A stretch of 57,989 nt of DNA, taken from positions 1 to 57,989 of IMG/VR virus record IMGVR_UViG_3300044635_001982; one strand, written 5' to 3'. Positions 27,584 to 34,370 of the stretch are shown here, piece by piece; position 1 is the first letter of the stretch; each line of letters starts with the position of its first letter. The DNA is from a virus. The translations under genes were made by a program, and so were the position numbers. Under the pieces are notes generated by a model. It ran no database searches. It worked only from the letters and a program-made list of their open reading frames with translations, and was not told the origin of the DNA.

Positions 27584-28126
27584 TCATCGCGGCGTGATCC
27601 AATCGCGGACGGAATGAACCTGGGCGCGGAGGCGGCGCTTGCGGTGGATGCCGCCGCCGTCGCGATCGGCGGCGCTGCCGGCCCTGGCCTCGGGCGAAGT
27701 ATTGGCCTCGATGGTGACAAACACCGACGGGCGCGACTCTTCGATGAACAGGGCGTGGGCAATGCGGCCTTTCGCGGGGAAGTAGATTCCGGCGGCGTCG
27801 CCGGCTTGCGGCTCGCGCCCGCCGTGGGCGCGCGTCCAGGTGGGGTTCCGGACCATGTCGGGGCTCCACGCCGAGCGGGGGTAAAGCCGGGGATGACCGG
27901 CCTTCATGCCGCAGTAGTAGATGAAGGAAGCGCAGTAGGGATCGCCGCGGCGGTTGCCGGTGGAGGCGAGGATGGCTTCGATGACGGGGCCGTCGTTGCG
28001 TCCGGTGCGCTCCGTGGTGCCGATGAGCGACCGCGCGACCGCCATGACGTCCGCGCGCGGATCGGCGTGGCCGGACAGCGGGAGGAAAATGAGCAGGAGC
28101 GCGAGAATCAAACCGGGACGAGCCAT
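27584..28126 (-). CDS. Secreted CHAP/NlpC-like peptidoglycan hydrolase (lysis)
   Basis: The chosen start at 28126 gives MARPGLILALLLIFLPLSGHA, a signal peptide. The mature part has a cysteine-peptidase layout: GDPYCASFIYYCG (Cys65), RIAHALFIEE (His124) and TIEANT (Glu140/Asn142), all typical of CHAP-type amidases or endopeptidases. The 180-aa length fits a single catalytic domain. The start overlaps the upstream membrane gene. A signal peptide on the endolysin implies Sec export, with the neighbouring membrane proteins acting as holin or spanin candidates. The target bond is not predictable. Confidence 0.7.
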   Translation of the reverse strand: MARPGLILALLLIFLPLSGHADPRADVMAVARSLIGTTERTGRNDGPVIEAILASTGNRRGDPYCASFIYYCGMKAGHPRLYPRSAWSPDMVRNPTWTRAHGGREPQAGDAAGIYFPAKGRIAHALFIEESRPSVFVTIEANTSPEARAGSAADRDGGGIHRKRRLRAQVHSVRDWITPR

Positions 28127-28527
28127 AGACAGACGAGGTAGCCGGCAAAAAGGAAGGAGAGGATGAACGCGAGGGCGATGAGTCGCTGCTGGTCGGACAG
28201 CTCTTCCCAGGCCTTGCGAAAGCCGGCGGTGTCGAGCCAGCGGTCCACGGTCGCGAAGTTGATGGCGAGCGCAACCCACGCCAAGGCGATGCCGAAGAGG
28301 TAATAGACCGCGGCGACGATGGGGCGCTGGAGGTAGCCGGCATCGAAAGTGGCGGCGGTAGGGTCGATCTGGTGAAGGAGCTTTGGCGAGACCCAGAAAA
28401 GCGCGACGGCGAGGGCGAGAGCGGGGAGCCACTGGAAGGAGGGAAGGATTTTACGAAGCCAGAAAAGCGCGACGGCGAAAAGGAGGGCGGGGAGCCTCTG
28501 GAGTTTGGCGATGATTTTGCGGAGCAT
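28108..28527 (-). CDS. Multi-pass membrane protein, possible holin (139 aa)
   Basis: At least four hydrophobic segments are visible: LPALLFAVALFWL, LPALALAVALFWV, IVAAVYYLFGIALAWVALA and LIALAFILSFLFAGYLVCLWL. The first two look like a duplicated motif (RLPALLFAVALFW and WLPALALAVALFW). It overlaps the start of the CHAP-like lysin by 19 nt. Position and topology fit a holin-like protein, but the sequence is not diagnostic. Confidence 0.5.
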   Translation of the reverse strand: MLRKIIAKLQRLPALLFAVALFWLRKILPSFQWLPALALAVALFWVSPKLLHQIDPTAATFDAGYLQRPIVAAVYYLFGIALAWVALAINFATVDRWLDTAGFRKAWEELSDQQRLIALAFILSFLFAGYLVCLWLVPV

Positions 28528-28545
28528 GGTGGATGGGGTTGCGAA

Positions 28546-29133
28546 TTAGAAGAGGCGGGCGAGGACGGGGCCGATGACGGGGAGGGTGAGCAGCCAGGCT
28601 TTGAAGGTGAAGAGGGCGACGATGCCGAGCGCGAGCGCGGTGAACGCACCGAACCAGCGCCACGCCCATTTCTGCCAAGAGTCGGCGTTGGCGACAGTCA
28701 CGGCCACCTTGTCCTGCGCGGTAGCGATGGATGTCTTCATGCCCTCGATGGTGAGGACGAGCCGTTCATTCTGGCGCGTCAGCGTGCCGACGGTTTCGTT
28801 AAGGACATCGCCTTCGCGCTCCGCCACGCGGAGCTTCATGAGGAGCAGGGCGGTGTCGGCGTCCGGGCGGGTGCGATCCATTCTCTCCGCAGTTTCCCGC
28901 GCCTCCACGATGCCCGTGCGCAGGCGGGCGACGCTTTCCTTTTGGCGGCGGATCGTGACGCTCTGTTCTCCGGCGATGCGACCCGCTTTTTCCGCGGTCT
29001 TGGCGACGGGGGCCATGATGCGGCGGGCGCGCGTAGGGGCGCGAGCACAGCCGGACAAAAGCATGGAGAGCAACAGCGCGGCGATGAGCAGCCACGGCCG
29101 CAGGTTGATCTCGGAGTGGGCGGAGGCGCGCAT
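28546..29133 (-). CDS. Lipoprotein-like coiled-coil membrane protein, possible spanin-like (195 aa)
   Basis: An N-terminal hydrophobic segment ends LLLSMLLSGCA, a lipobox with Cys30. A long coiled-coil region (AEKAGRIAGEQSVTIRRQKE, then MKLRVAEREGDVLNETVG) follows. A C-terminal hydrophobic part (WFGAFTALALGIVALFTFKAWL) comes last. A lipid anchor, a coiled coil and a second membrane segment could bridge both membranes like a unimolecular spanin. It lies in the lysis cluster beside the CHAP-like and membrane genes. Function is inferred. Confidence 0.5.
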   Translation of the reverse strand: MRASAHSEINLRPWLLIAALLLSMLLSGCARAPTRARRIMAPVAKTAEKAGRIAGEQSVTIRRQKESVARLRTGIVEARETAERMDRTRPDADTALLLMKLRVAEREGDVLNETVGTLTRQNERLVLTIEGMKTSIATAQDKVAVTVANADSWQKWAWRWFGAFTALALGIVALFTFKAWLLTLPVIGPVLARLF

Positions 29134-29432
29134 CAGGGCTGGCGGTAAACGCGGCGCTCCAGGCCGGTCAGGCGGTCTGCGTGCGCCGTGATGGAAGCCT
29201 CGTGGCGGGCAAGGGAGGGAGTCACGGTGGCTTTCCAGCCGGCATCCCGCTCCACGGCGAGGGTGAGGGCGGCGATGGAGGTGCTTTGGTTGGCCATCTC
29301 GTTTTTCATCCCGGCGAATTCCACGCCGGAATAAAAGCCGCCGAGGGCCACGGCCACGAGGACGAGGAGAGCCCAGCGCCCGACGGTGCGCTGCACCATC
29401 TCTTCGACGGCACTGGCGTCTTCGTGGCTCAT
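29133..29432 (-). CDS. Single-pass membrane protein with coiled coil (99 aa)
   Basis: MSHEDASAVEEMVQRTVGRWALLVLVAVALGGFYSG places one transmembrane segment at about residues 18-36. A periplasmic-type helix, TAHADRLTGLERRVYRQP, follows. The stop overlaps the start of the next gene by one base. The size and layout resemble i-spanin or Rz-like proteins. With the downstream lipoprotein it could form a two-component spanin. Confidence 0.45.
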   Translation of the reverse strand: MSHEDASAVEEMVQRTVGRWALLVLVAVALGGFYSGVEFAGMKNEMANQSTSIAALTLAVERDAGWKATVTPSLARHEASITAHADRLTGLERRVYRQP

Positions 29433-29438
29433 GCGGCT

Positions 29439-29900
29439 TTACACCGCTCCTACGGCGGCGTCAAAGATCGCCTGGTCGGCGGCATCGGCGATGCCGTCGC
29501 CGTTGAAATCGCCGTGAAACCAATCCGAGCCGGGCATAGTGTCGCGGACCCATTGGTCAGTGGGAGTGAGGTAGCCGTCGCCGTCGTTATCCCCGTTGAT
29601 CGAGGGCCACACCACCACGTCGCCGATTTCCAGAACCTCTCCCACGAGCGCTGGGACGGTGTCGAAGCTCGCTCCGACGGCATCCAGAACCGCCTGATCC
29701 ACGACGCAGAAGCCGGAGAAAGGCTTAGCTGCGTCGCCGCTCGTGATGGCGTTGGCGGGGTTGGCGCTCACGTCCGCCTGTCGGGCCGCGTTGGCGGCGG
29801 CGAGCTTGGTGATGAGGGTTTGTTTGTCCATCGGGGCAAAGCGGCAGATGAGAGGGGTTGTGAAGCCGCTAATGATGTTGGCGATGTTATTGGTGATCAT
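29439..29900 (-). CDS. Dockerin-like Ca-binding repeat protein (153 aa)
   Basis: Two EF-hand-like loops occur near the C-terminus: GDNDGDGYLTPTD and GDFNGDGIADAADQ, spaced like type I dockerin repeats (DxNxDGxxxxxD). The N-terminus is helical (LITKLAAANAARQADVSANP). Dockerin modules bind cohesins or stabilise secreted proteins with calcium and are frequent in host proteins of the PVC group. In a phage virion cluster the domain could sit in a fibre or adhesion protein. The partner is unknown. Confidence 0.55.
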   Translation of the reverse strand: MITNNIANIISGFTTPLICRFAPMDKQTLITKLAAANAARQADVSANPANAITSGDAAKPFSGFCVVDQAVLDAVGASFDTVPALVGEVLEIGDVVVWPSINGDNDGDGYLTPTDQWVRDTMPGSDWFHGDFNGDGIADAADQAIFDAAVGAV

Positions 29901-29920
29901 GTTGGTTGGTTGGTTGGTGG

Positions 29921-30589
29921 TTAAACTTTCTGCGCGCGGATATAGGTGTTGCCGGGCGTCCCGTCGTTATCCACGGATCCCGTTGCGAAAAAGGTCACAG
30001 GATCGGCAGAGGACGCGATCTGCGCGCCCTTAAGGGTGATGGTCCCGCCGCCTGAGGCCACGCACCATCCTCGCCACTGAAAGTTGATAATCGCCCCAGA
30101 GACATTGCCGAAAAAAATCGGCGCTCCCGTGGTCAAAAAGTCTTGGCTAACCCCATTCGTCCATCCCTCGACGGTGTTTATTACTGGCGTTGCAAGCTCG
30201 TCTTTTGAAAGGGCGAACCCTCCCGCCAGAGCTTCCGCGCATTGGACTTTGATGTTGCACAGACTGCTGTCGTCCTGCACCCGAGTTCCGATCTCCGTCC
30301 AGTAGGTTGCTCCGGGCACAAGGCCCGTTAGTTGCAGCACCGTGGCCAGAGTCGTAGGCGTGCCAACTCCTTGGACAAAAACCACATCGTCGGCGGTGAG
30401 GCGGACGGCGTGAAAGCCAAGCAGGGCTAGGAACTGCGTGGAGTCGCCCTGGCGGAGCAACTCGGCGTCGAGCAGCGGGATGCCGTCCTTGCCGGCCAAC
30501 GCGCGGGCGATGACGGCGACGGGCGGCTCGCCGGCGGGCAGGGTGTGCTGGAGGCGGAGGGCGTCGGCGCGTTCGTCGATGGAGAGCAT
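29921..30589 (-). CDS. Fibre/adsorption-type virion protein, unknown (222 aa)
   Basis: The start used is the ATG at 30589 (MLSIDERADALRLQHTLPAG), which fits the upstream gene's stop at 30591. The N-terminal 75 residues are helical and contain LLRQGDSTQFLALLGFHAV. The rest is beta-like, rich in Thr, Gly and Val (GLVPGATYWTEIGTRVQDD, then GGGTITLKGAQIA). This resembles phage fibre heads or appendage proteins, but no family is certain. Confidence 0.45.
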   Translation of the reverse strand: MLSIDERADALRLQHTLPAGEPPVAVIARALAGKDGIPLLDAELLRQGDSTQFLALLGFHAVRLTADDVVFVQGVGTPTTLATVLQLTGLVPGATYWTEIGTRVQDDSSLCNIKVQCAEALAGGFALSKDELATPVINTVEGWTNGVSQDFLTTGAPIFFGNVSGAIINFQWRGWCVASGGGTITLKGAQIASSADPVTFFATGSVDNDGTPGNTYIRAQKV

Positions 30590-30590
30590 G

Positions 30591-30863
30591 TCAGTAGGCG
30601 GGTTTGGGCTGGCGGTAGGCGAGGACGGCACCGCTGGCGAGGGTGATGCTGGTGATGCGCGGGATGCGCACGGGGACGCCTTTGGGGAGGGTTTCGCCGG
30701 CGAGCGCGTTGCCGGTCACGGCGTCGGAGACGAGGGCGGTGATCTGGCTGTCCTCCAGCGGGAGGATGAGGCCGAAGAGTCCGGTGTGGGCGGACGTATT
30801 GGTGATGACTTCAACGCCGTAGGAACCGGCGGCGATGTTGGCGAGTTCCTGTTCGGTTTGCAC
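30591..30863 (-). CDS. Small virion-cluster protein, unknown (90 aa)
   Basis: Starts with GTG at 30863 (MQTEQELANIAAGSYGVEV). A class B promoter sits just 9 nt upstream and predicts a leaderless GTG-initiated mRNA. The product is beta-like (GVPVRIPRITSITLASGAVL). It is followed after one base by the fibre-type gene, so they are likely an operon. No family is recognised. Confidence 0.5.
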   Translation of the reverse strand: MQTEQELANIAAGSYGVEVITNTSAHTGLFGLILPLEDSQITALVSDAVTGNALAGETLPKGVPVRIPRITSITLASGAVLAYRQPKPAY

Positions 30864-30872
30864 GAACAGCGC

Positions 30873-30900
30873 GGGCTACGGGCGCGCGGAAGTTGGGCAA
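30873..30900 (-). promoter_or_regulatory. Class B promoter candidate before 30863
   Basis: TTGCCC (30900-30895), a 16-base spacer and TAGCCC (30878-30873) on the minus strand. The -10 ends 9 nt before the GTG start. Confidence 0.6.
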
Positions 30901-30920
30901 GCGTTATTTTTCCGGGAAAA

Positions 30921-31027
30921 GTTGAGTGTTGAGAGTTGAGTGTTGAGAGATGCGGACCGCGGGGCCGGAAATTGGCGCGCTCCGCGCGGGGTTCATTCAC
31001 TCAACACTCAACTTTCAACACTCAACC
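30921..31027. repeat. Inverted pair of heptamer arrays forming a large hairpin
   Basis: A GTTGAGT/GTTGAGA array at 30921-30948 faces its reverse complement at 30999-31027, with about 50 bases between. The RNA or single-stranded DNA could form a stem of almost 28 bp. This resembles REPIN or MITE-like paired repeats. It could also end transcription between the genes on either side. Confidence 0.7.
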
Positions 31028-31326
31028 TTTTCTCCGCCCCACGGGCGCTCGATGATCGCGCTGCCGTCGTCGTGGGCTTTGAGCTGGGCGCGGAGGCGGG
31101 CGTCCAATTTTTCCAGAAACTCGCGGAGCAGCTCGGCCTGCTCGTGGGCGGTGACGTGCTCGCAGCGCTCGGGCGCGGGTTTGGTGCGGTCGCGCATGCC
31201 GGTGCGGGCCTCGGAGCGCATGCGCTCGATCTCGGGGAGGATGTGGTTTTTCCAGACGCGGTTTTCGCGGAGCGCCTTGAGGTCGCGGAGATCGGCGTCG
31301 AGTTCGGCGGCTTCCTGGTGGGTCAT
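31015..31326 (-). CDS. Charged helical protein, unknown (103 aa)
   Basis: The start used is the ATG at 31326 (MTHQEAAELDADLRDLKALR). Glu, Arg and Leu-rich, probably coiled coil (HEQAELLREFLEKLDARLRA). The C-terminus ends KVEC plus TGA, produced by the heptamer array that overlaps the 3' end. The original C-terminus may therefore have been altered by repeat insertion. It lies between virion genes. No family is recognised. Confidence 0.5.
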   Translation of the reverse strand: MTHQEAAELDADLRDLKALRENRVWKNHILPEIERMRSEARTGMRDRTKPAPERCEHVTAHEQAELLREFLEKLDARLRAQLKAHDDGSAIIERPWGGEKVEC

Positions 31327-31338
31327 GGGGCGGGGAAA

Positions 31339-31440
31339 GTTGAGTGTTGAGAGTTGAGTGTTGAGTGAAGGAACTGCGCGCGGAGCGTGGTGAAAATGGC
31401 CAGGCGGCGGACTCTCAACACTCAACTTTCAACACTCAAC
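31339..31440. repeat. Second inverted pair of heptamer arrays
   Basis: A forward array at 31339-31367 and its inverse at 31411-31440 flank about 43 bases. The left arm lies just upstream of the gene starting at 31326 and the right arm overlaps the 3' end of the HExxH gene. It has the same architecture as 30921-31027. Confidence 0.7.
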
Positions 31441-31791
31441 CTCCCTTCCTCCCAAGTGAGCGCGGAAGATGGCGCGGAGGACGAGGCGGCGGGCTCGGGC
31501 GTTTTCGGCATCCCAGAGGCCGCGGGCGTGGAGTCGGGTGAGGGCGCGTTCGTCGGCGTCGATTTCGAGCAGGAGGTGGGCGAGCCTTCCGGCCAGCGGG
31601 ACGCGGTGCAGGGCGAGCCAGAGACGCCAGAGCCGGGAGCGCGTGGCATGCTGGCGGGCGTGGGCGCGCTCGTGCTCGGCGACGTATTCCGGCGGATGGC
31701 CGATGAGGACGATGCACTCCGTCTCCGGGTCGTAGTGGGAGGCGCGCCAGGAGGCGAACCAGATGTCATCGGCGGTTTCCCGCGGGCTCAT
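31429..31791 (-). CDS. Putative small metalloprotease with HExxH motif (120 aa)
   Basis: The start overlaps the portal stop (ATGA at 31788-31791). Residues 40-44 read HERAH, matching HExxH, and are followed by a helix (RLWRLWLALHRVP) and EIDADERAL (Glu76, Asp80), a spacing like the third ligand region of M56/minigluzincin-type peptidases. The motif could also arise by chance in an His/Arg-rich helix. Translational coupling to the portal suggests a role in head maturation or ejection. The C-terminus REVEC comes from a heptamer repeat. Confidence 0.45.
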   Translation of the reverse strand: MSPRETADDIWFASWRASHYDPETECIVLIGHPPEYVAEHERAHARQHATRSRLWRLWLALHRVPLAGRLAHLLLEIDADERALTRLHARGLWDAENARARRLVLRAIFRAHLGGREVEC

Positions 31792-33839
31792 GCGGCGGGC
31801 GGATCCTCGGCGCGGGTGGTGGCGTCGGGGATGACGTTGGTGGGAAGGGCGGGCGGCTGCGCGGCGGCGGCTTCCCCGCCGGCGGGCGAGGGTTCCGCAG
31901 GCTCGGGCGCGACCGGGAGCGGCGGCGGCAGCTCGGGCAGGCGGAAGATTTCCTCGGCGCTCTGGATGTCCGCGCCTTTGGCGACCTGGATGAAGAGGGT
32001 TTGCGCCGCGGCGGCGACGCCAGCGGTCGGCAGGCCGGAGACCTGCAGCGTCTGGATCCACGTCGGCAGGATGCTGGTGATGATGAACTGCGCCTGCTCG
32101 CGCTGCTCCTTCATCTGGAAGCGCGTGAGCAGCAGGCGCACGTTCATGTCGAGCTGCGCGAGCACCTTTGCGGAGGCGAGGGAAAGGACTTCGCTGGCCG
32201 CGCCTTCGAGGTAGCGGAACGTCTCGTCCTTGTTCTGCTTCGCGTAGAGCGTCTTGAGCCCGAAGAGCACGGCGGGTTCGTAGCCGTCCTTCAAATCCTC
32301 GGTGAGCATCCGGTGCAGAGTGCTGGCGCTTTGCAGGATCGACGAAACGCCGGTCGCGGTGCTGGCGCTGGGCAGCGCGGAGTAGTCGCCCTGGGCGGCG
32401 CTGGTCACGCCGCTGTCCGTCTGGACGAGCTGCATGAGGAGCTGCATGAGTTCCCAAGTGCGCTGATCGAGGTCGGGGAAATCGACGATCTGCAGGGCGT
32501 CCTTGGCCGTCTTGCCGGGGCGCAGCGTGTAGATGAAGCCCGGCGTGCGGATGAGGCGGGTTTCGCCGGCCCGGCCCTGCTCGGTGGCGTCGCCCTGCCA
32601 GAACTTCACCGGATCGGAATTGTTCTCGTTTTTGTAGAGGATGCAGTTGAGGAGCGAGTCGATGAGCCCCTGCGCGCCCTCGTAGAGTTTGTAGAAGCCG
32701 CGGCCATACCAGCGGCCGGGTACGCGATTGACGGGGATGGCGTGGAACGGGAGATGGCCGCGGACGGTGATGTTGGCGCGGTAGTCGAGGTAGAGCGGTT
32801 CATCAATGCCGCCGGCCATGACGAGGTAGATGTTGCGCCCCACGCCGTCTTCAAACACGTCGTAGTTTTGCAGGTAGATTTCCTGCACGCGGACGTTGGG
32901 GTTGTTTTGCAGATGCTGGCGGCCGGCGCTGACTTCGCCGTGGGTGGCGCGGGGCTCGTCCTCCTTGCTCTTTGGTCCGTCGGGCTCGGTGGCGAGCAGC
33001 TCGAAGAGGGCCGCGGTGTCCTCGTCGTCGTGCCCGTAGTCGGCGCGGAGCTGGCTGACGGTGCGGGAGAATTCGTGGCAGACGGCGGGCGCGACATCGA
33101 GCGACGGCACGTTGAGCGGGGCGATGAAGGCGTCGAAGCGGACGTTGGCGACATCGAGACCGTGATAGGTCTCGGACTCCTCCTCGATGAGCACCTCGCG
33201 AAATTCCGTGGCGTCGGACTCGATGACCTCGGGAGCCTTTTCATAGACGAGCGCGCCGTCGTCGTCGGCCACGGTGCCATCCTCGGGGCGGATGTAGTCA
33301 CCCTCCGGTGTGACCACGGGCTTGCCGGTCGCCTTGTCCACGAGGACGAGATCGAGCGTTTCGTAGCGATCGACGGCGGTGCGGTGGGTGGTTTTCAGGA
33401 TGCACTCGCCGAGATCGATGGCGAGGCCGATGCCTTCCTTGCCGTGCTTGGTGTATTCGGCCTGGCCGAGTTTCCAGGGGGCGTGGCGGTTGATCTGGCC
33501 GGAGAGGGCGGCATCCTCCATGCCGCCGACGGGGGTGACGCCGAACCACGGCTTGCTGCCGAAGATGTCCTCGCCGCAGCGCGCTTTCATAAAGCGGGTG
33601 ACGTTGCGCACGAGATTGAGCGAGTGGTTTCCGCTGAGATCGAAAATGCGCTGGCGGGTCGGGTCGCCGCTGAGGCGGGAGGCGTAGTCGGCATTGGCCT
33701 GGCGCTCGAATTCGCGGCGCTCGGGGTAGTAGCTGGCATCCATCTCGGCGCGGTATTGCTCGATCATGCTCTGGGCATCGGCGACGAGGCGGAGCTTTTG
33801 CTCCTCGGTGAGGCGGCGGGAAAGGGCGGAGGGCTTCAT
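31788..33839 (-). CDS. Portal protein (head-tail connector), podovirus-type
   Basis: 683 aa, a normal size for portals of large podoviruses. The N-terminus is helical (LTEEQKLRLVADAQSMIEQY), and early residues RQRIFDLSGNHSLNLVRNVT resemble portal wing regions. A later stretch (YEGAQGLIDSLLNCILYKNEN, then TGVSSILQSASTLHRMLTED) fits the stem and crown helices. The C-terminus is Pro/Ala-rich and disordered. It lies upstream of the scaffold and capsid genes in transcription order, as expected. It is the DNA entry and exit channel in the virion. Confidence 0.7.
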   Translation of the reverse strand: MKPSALSRRLTEEQKLRLVADAQSMIEQYRAEMDASYYPERREFERQANADYASRLSGDPTRQRIFDLSGNHSLNLVRNVTRFMKARCGEDIFGSKPWFGVTPVGGMEDAALSGQINRHAPWKLGQAEYTKHGKEGIGLAIDLGECILKTTHRTAVDRYETLDLVLVDKATGKPVVTPEGDYIRPEDGTVADDDGALVYEKAPEVIESDATEFREVLIEEESETYHGLDVANVRFDAFIAPLNVPSLDVAPAVCHEFSRTVSQLRADYGHDDEDTAALFELLATEPDGPKSKEDEPRATHGEVSAGRQHLQNNPNVRVQEIYLQNYDVFEDGVGRNIYLVMAGGIDEPLYLDYRANITVRGHLPFHAIPVNRVPGRWYGRGFYKLYEGAQGLIDSLLNCILYKNENNSDPVKFWQGDATEQGRAGETRLIRTPGFIYTLRPGKTAKDALQIVDFPDLDQRTWELMQLLMQLVQTDSGVTSAAQGDYSALPSASTATGVSSILQSASTLHRMLTEDLKDGYEPAVLFGLKTLYAKQNKDETFRYLEGAASEVLSLASAKVLAQLDMNVRLLLTRFQMKEQREQAQFIITSILPTWIQTLQVSGLPTAGVAAAAQTLFIQVAKGADIQSAEEIFRLPELPPPLPVAPEPAEPSPAGGEAAAAQPPALPTNVIPDATTRAEDPPAA

Positions 33840-33846
33840 CGGGAAA

Positions 33847-33874
33847 GTTGAGAGTTGAAAGTTGAGAGTTGAGT
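33847..33874. repeat. Heptamer repeat (GTTGAGW)n
   Basis: Four 7-base units between the portal start and the upstream 91-aa gene. Confidence 0.85.
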
Positions 33875-33894
33875 GAAGGAGGGGGAGGGGGCGG

Positions 33895-34170
33895 TCATTC
33901 GGCTTCGTCGTCCTTGTTTTCGCCCTCGATCTCCGCGCGCATCCGGGCGGCGGTCTTGGCGCGCTCGCCGGTCATCCATTCGTCGATCGCGCCGAAGCTG
34001 GCGTACCACTGGCCGGCGGCGGCGGTGTGGACTTGGCAGGTGGTGTCCGGATTGCGGGCAGTGGCGAAGATGCGGACGCTATCGAACCCATGCTCATGAA
34101 GCTGGGCGGCGTAATGCTCCAGGAGGGCGGAGACCTGGGCCTCGTCGGACGGATCGAAGGTATCGGCCAT
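33895..34170 (-). CDS. Small acidic protein upstream of portal, unknown (91 aa)
   Basis: MADTFDPSDEAQVSALLEHY at the start, a middle part IFATARNPDTTCQVHTAAAG and an acidic end, EIEGENKDDEAE. It is the first gene of the minus-strand virion operon and has a class B promoter 10 nt before its ATG. No family is recognised. The small size and location next to the portal could suit a head assembly factor. Confidence 0.55.
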   Translation of the reverse strand: MADTFDPSDEAQVSALLEHYAAQLHEHGFDSVRIFATARNPDTTCQVHTAAAGQWYASFGAIDEWMTGERAKTAARMRAEIEGENKDDEAE

Positions 34171-34180
34171 TCGCCCGCGC

Positions 34181-34208
34181 CAGCTACGGGCGGGGCGGGG
34201 TTAGGCAA
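34181..34208 (-). promoter_or_regulatory. Class B promoter candidate for the portal operon
   Basis: TTGCCT (34208-34203), a 16-base spacer and TAGCTG (34186-34181) on the minus strand, 10 nt before the ATG at 34170. Its core (TTGCCTAAC, then TAGCTG) is nearly the same as the copy at 49819. Confidence 0.65.
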
Positions 34209-34370
34209 GCGGGAAAGTTTTCCGCTCCGCTGCCAGCCGACTTTAATCTCTTCTGAAAATCCTCTGGTGGCACTTGGCTCGAATTGCCAGGTAGCGAGCG
34301 CGCTGACCGGGATCGACGATGGTCACCAGTTTGAATGTTCTCCCTTTCCTACCGCAGCATTCGCACCGAT
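34209..34370. other. Non-coding stretch between helicase and portal operon
   Basis: About 160 bases lie between the class B promoter and the stop of the SNF2 helicase. GC content is lower than around it. No convincing gene, RNA or repeat is seen. Confidence 0.4.

Noticed and set aside
32001-33851. 616-codon plus-strand frame opposite the portal gene
   Set aside because: Low-information composition; the minus-strand portal frame has proper gene order and coupling.
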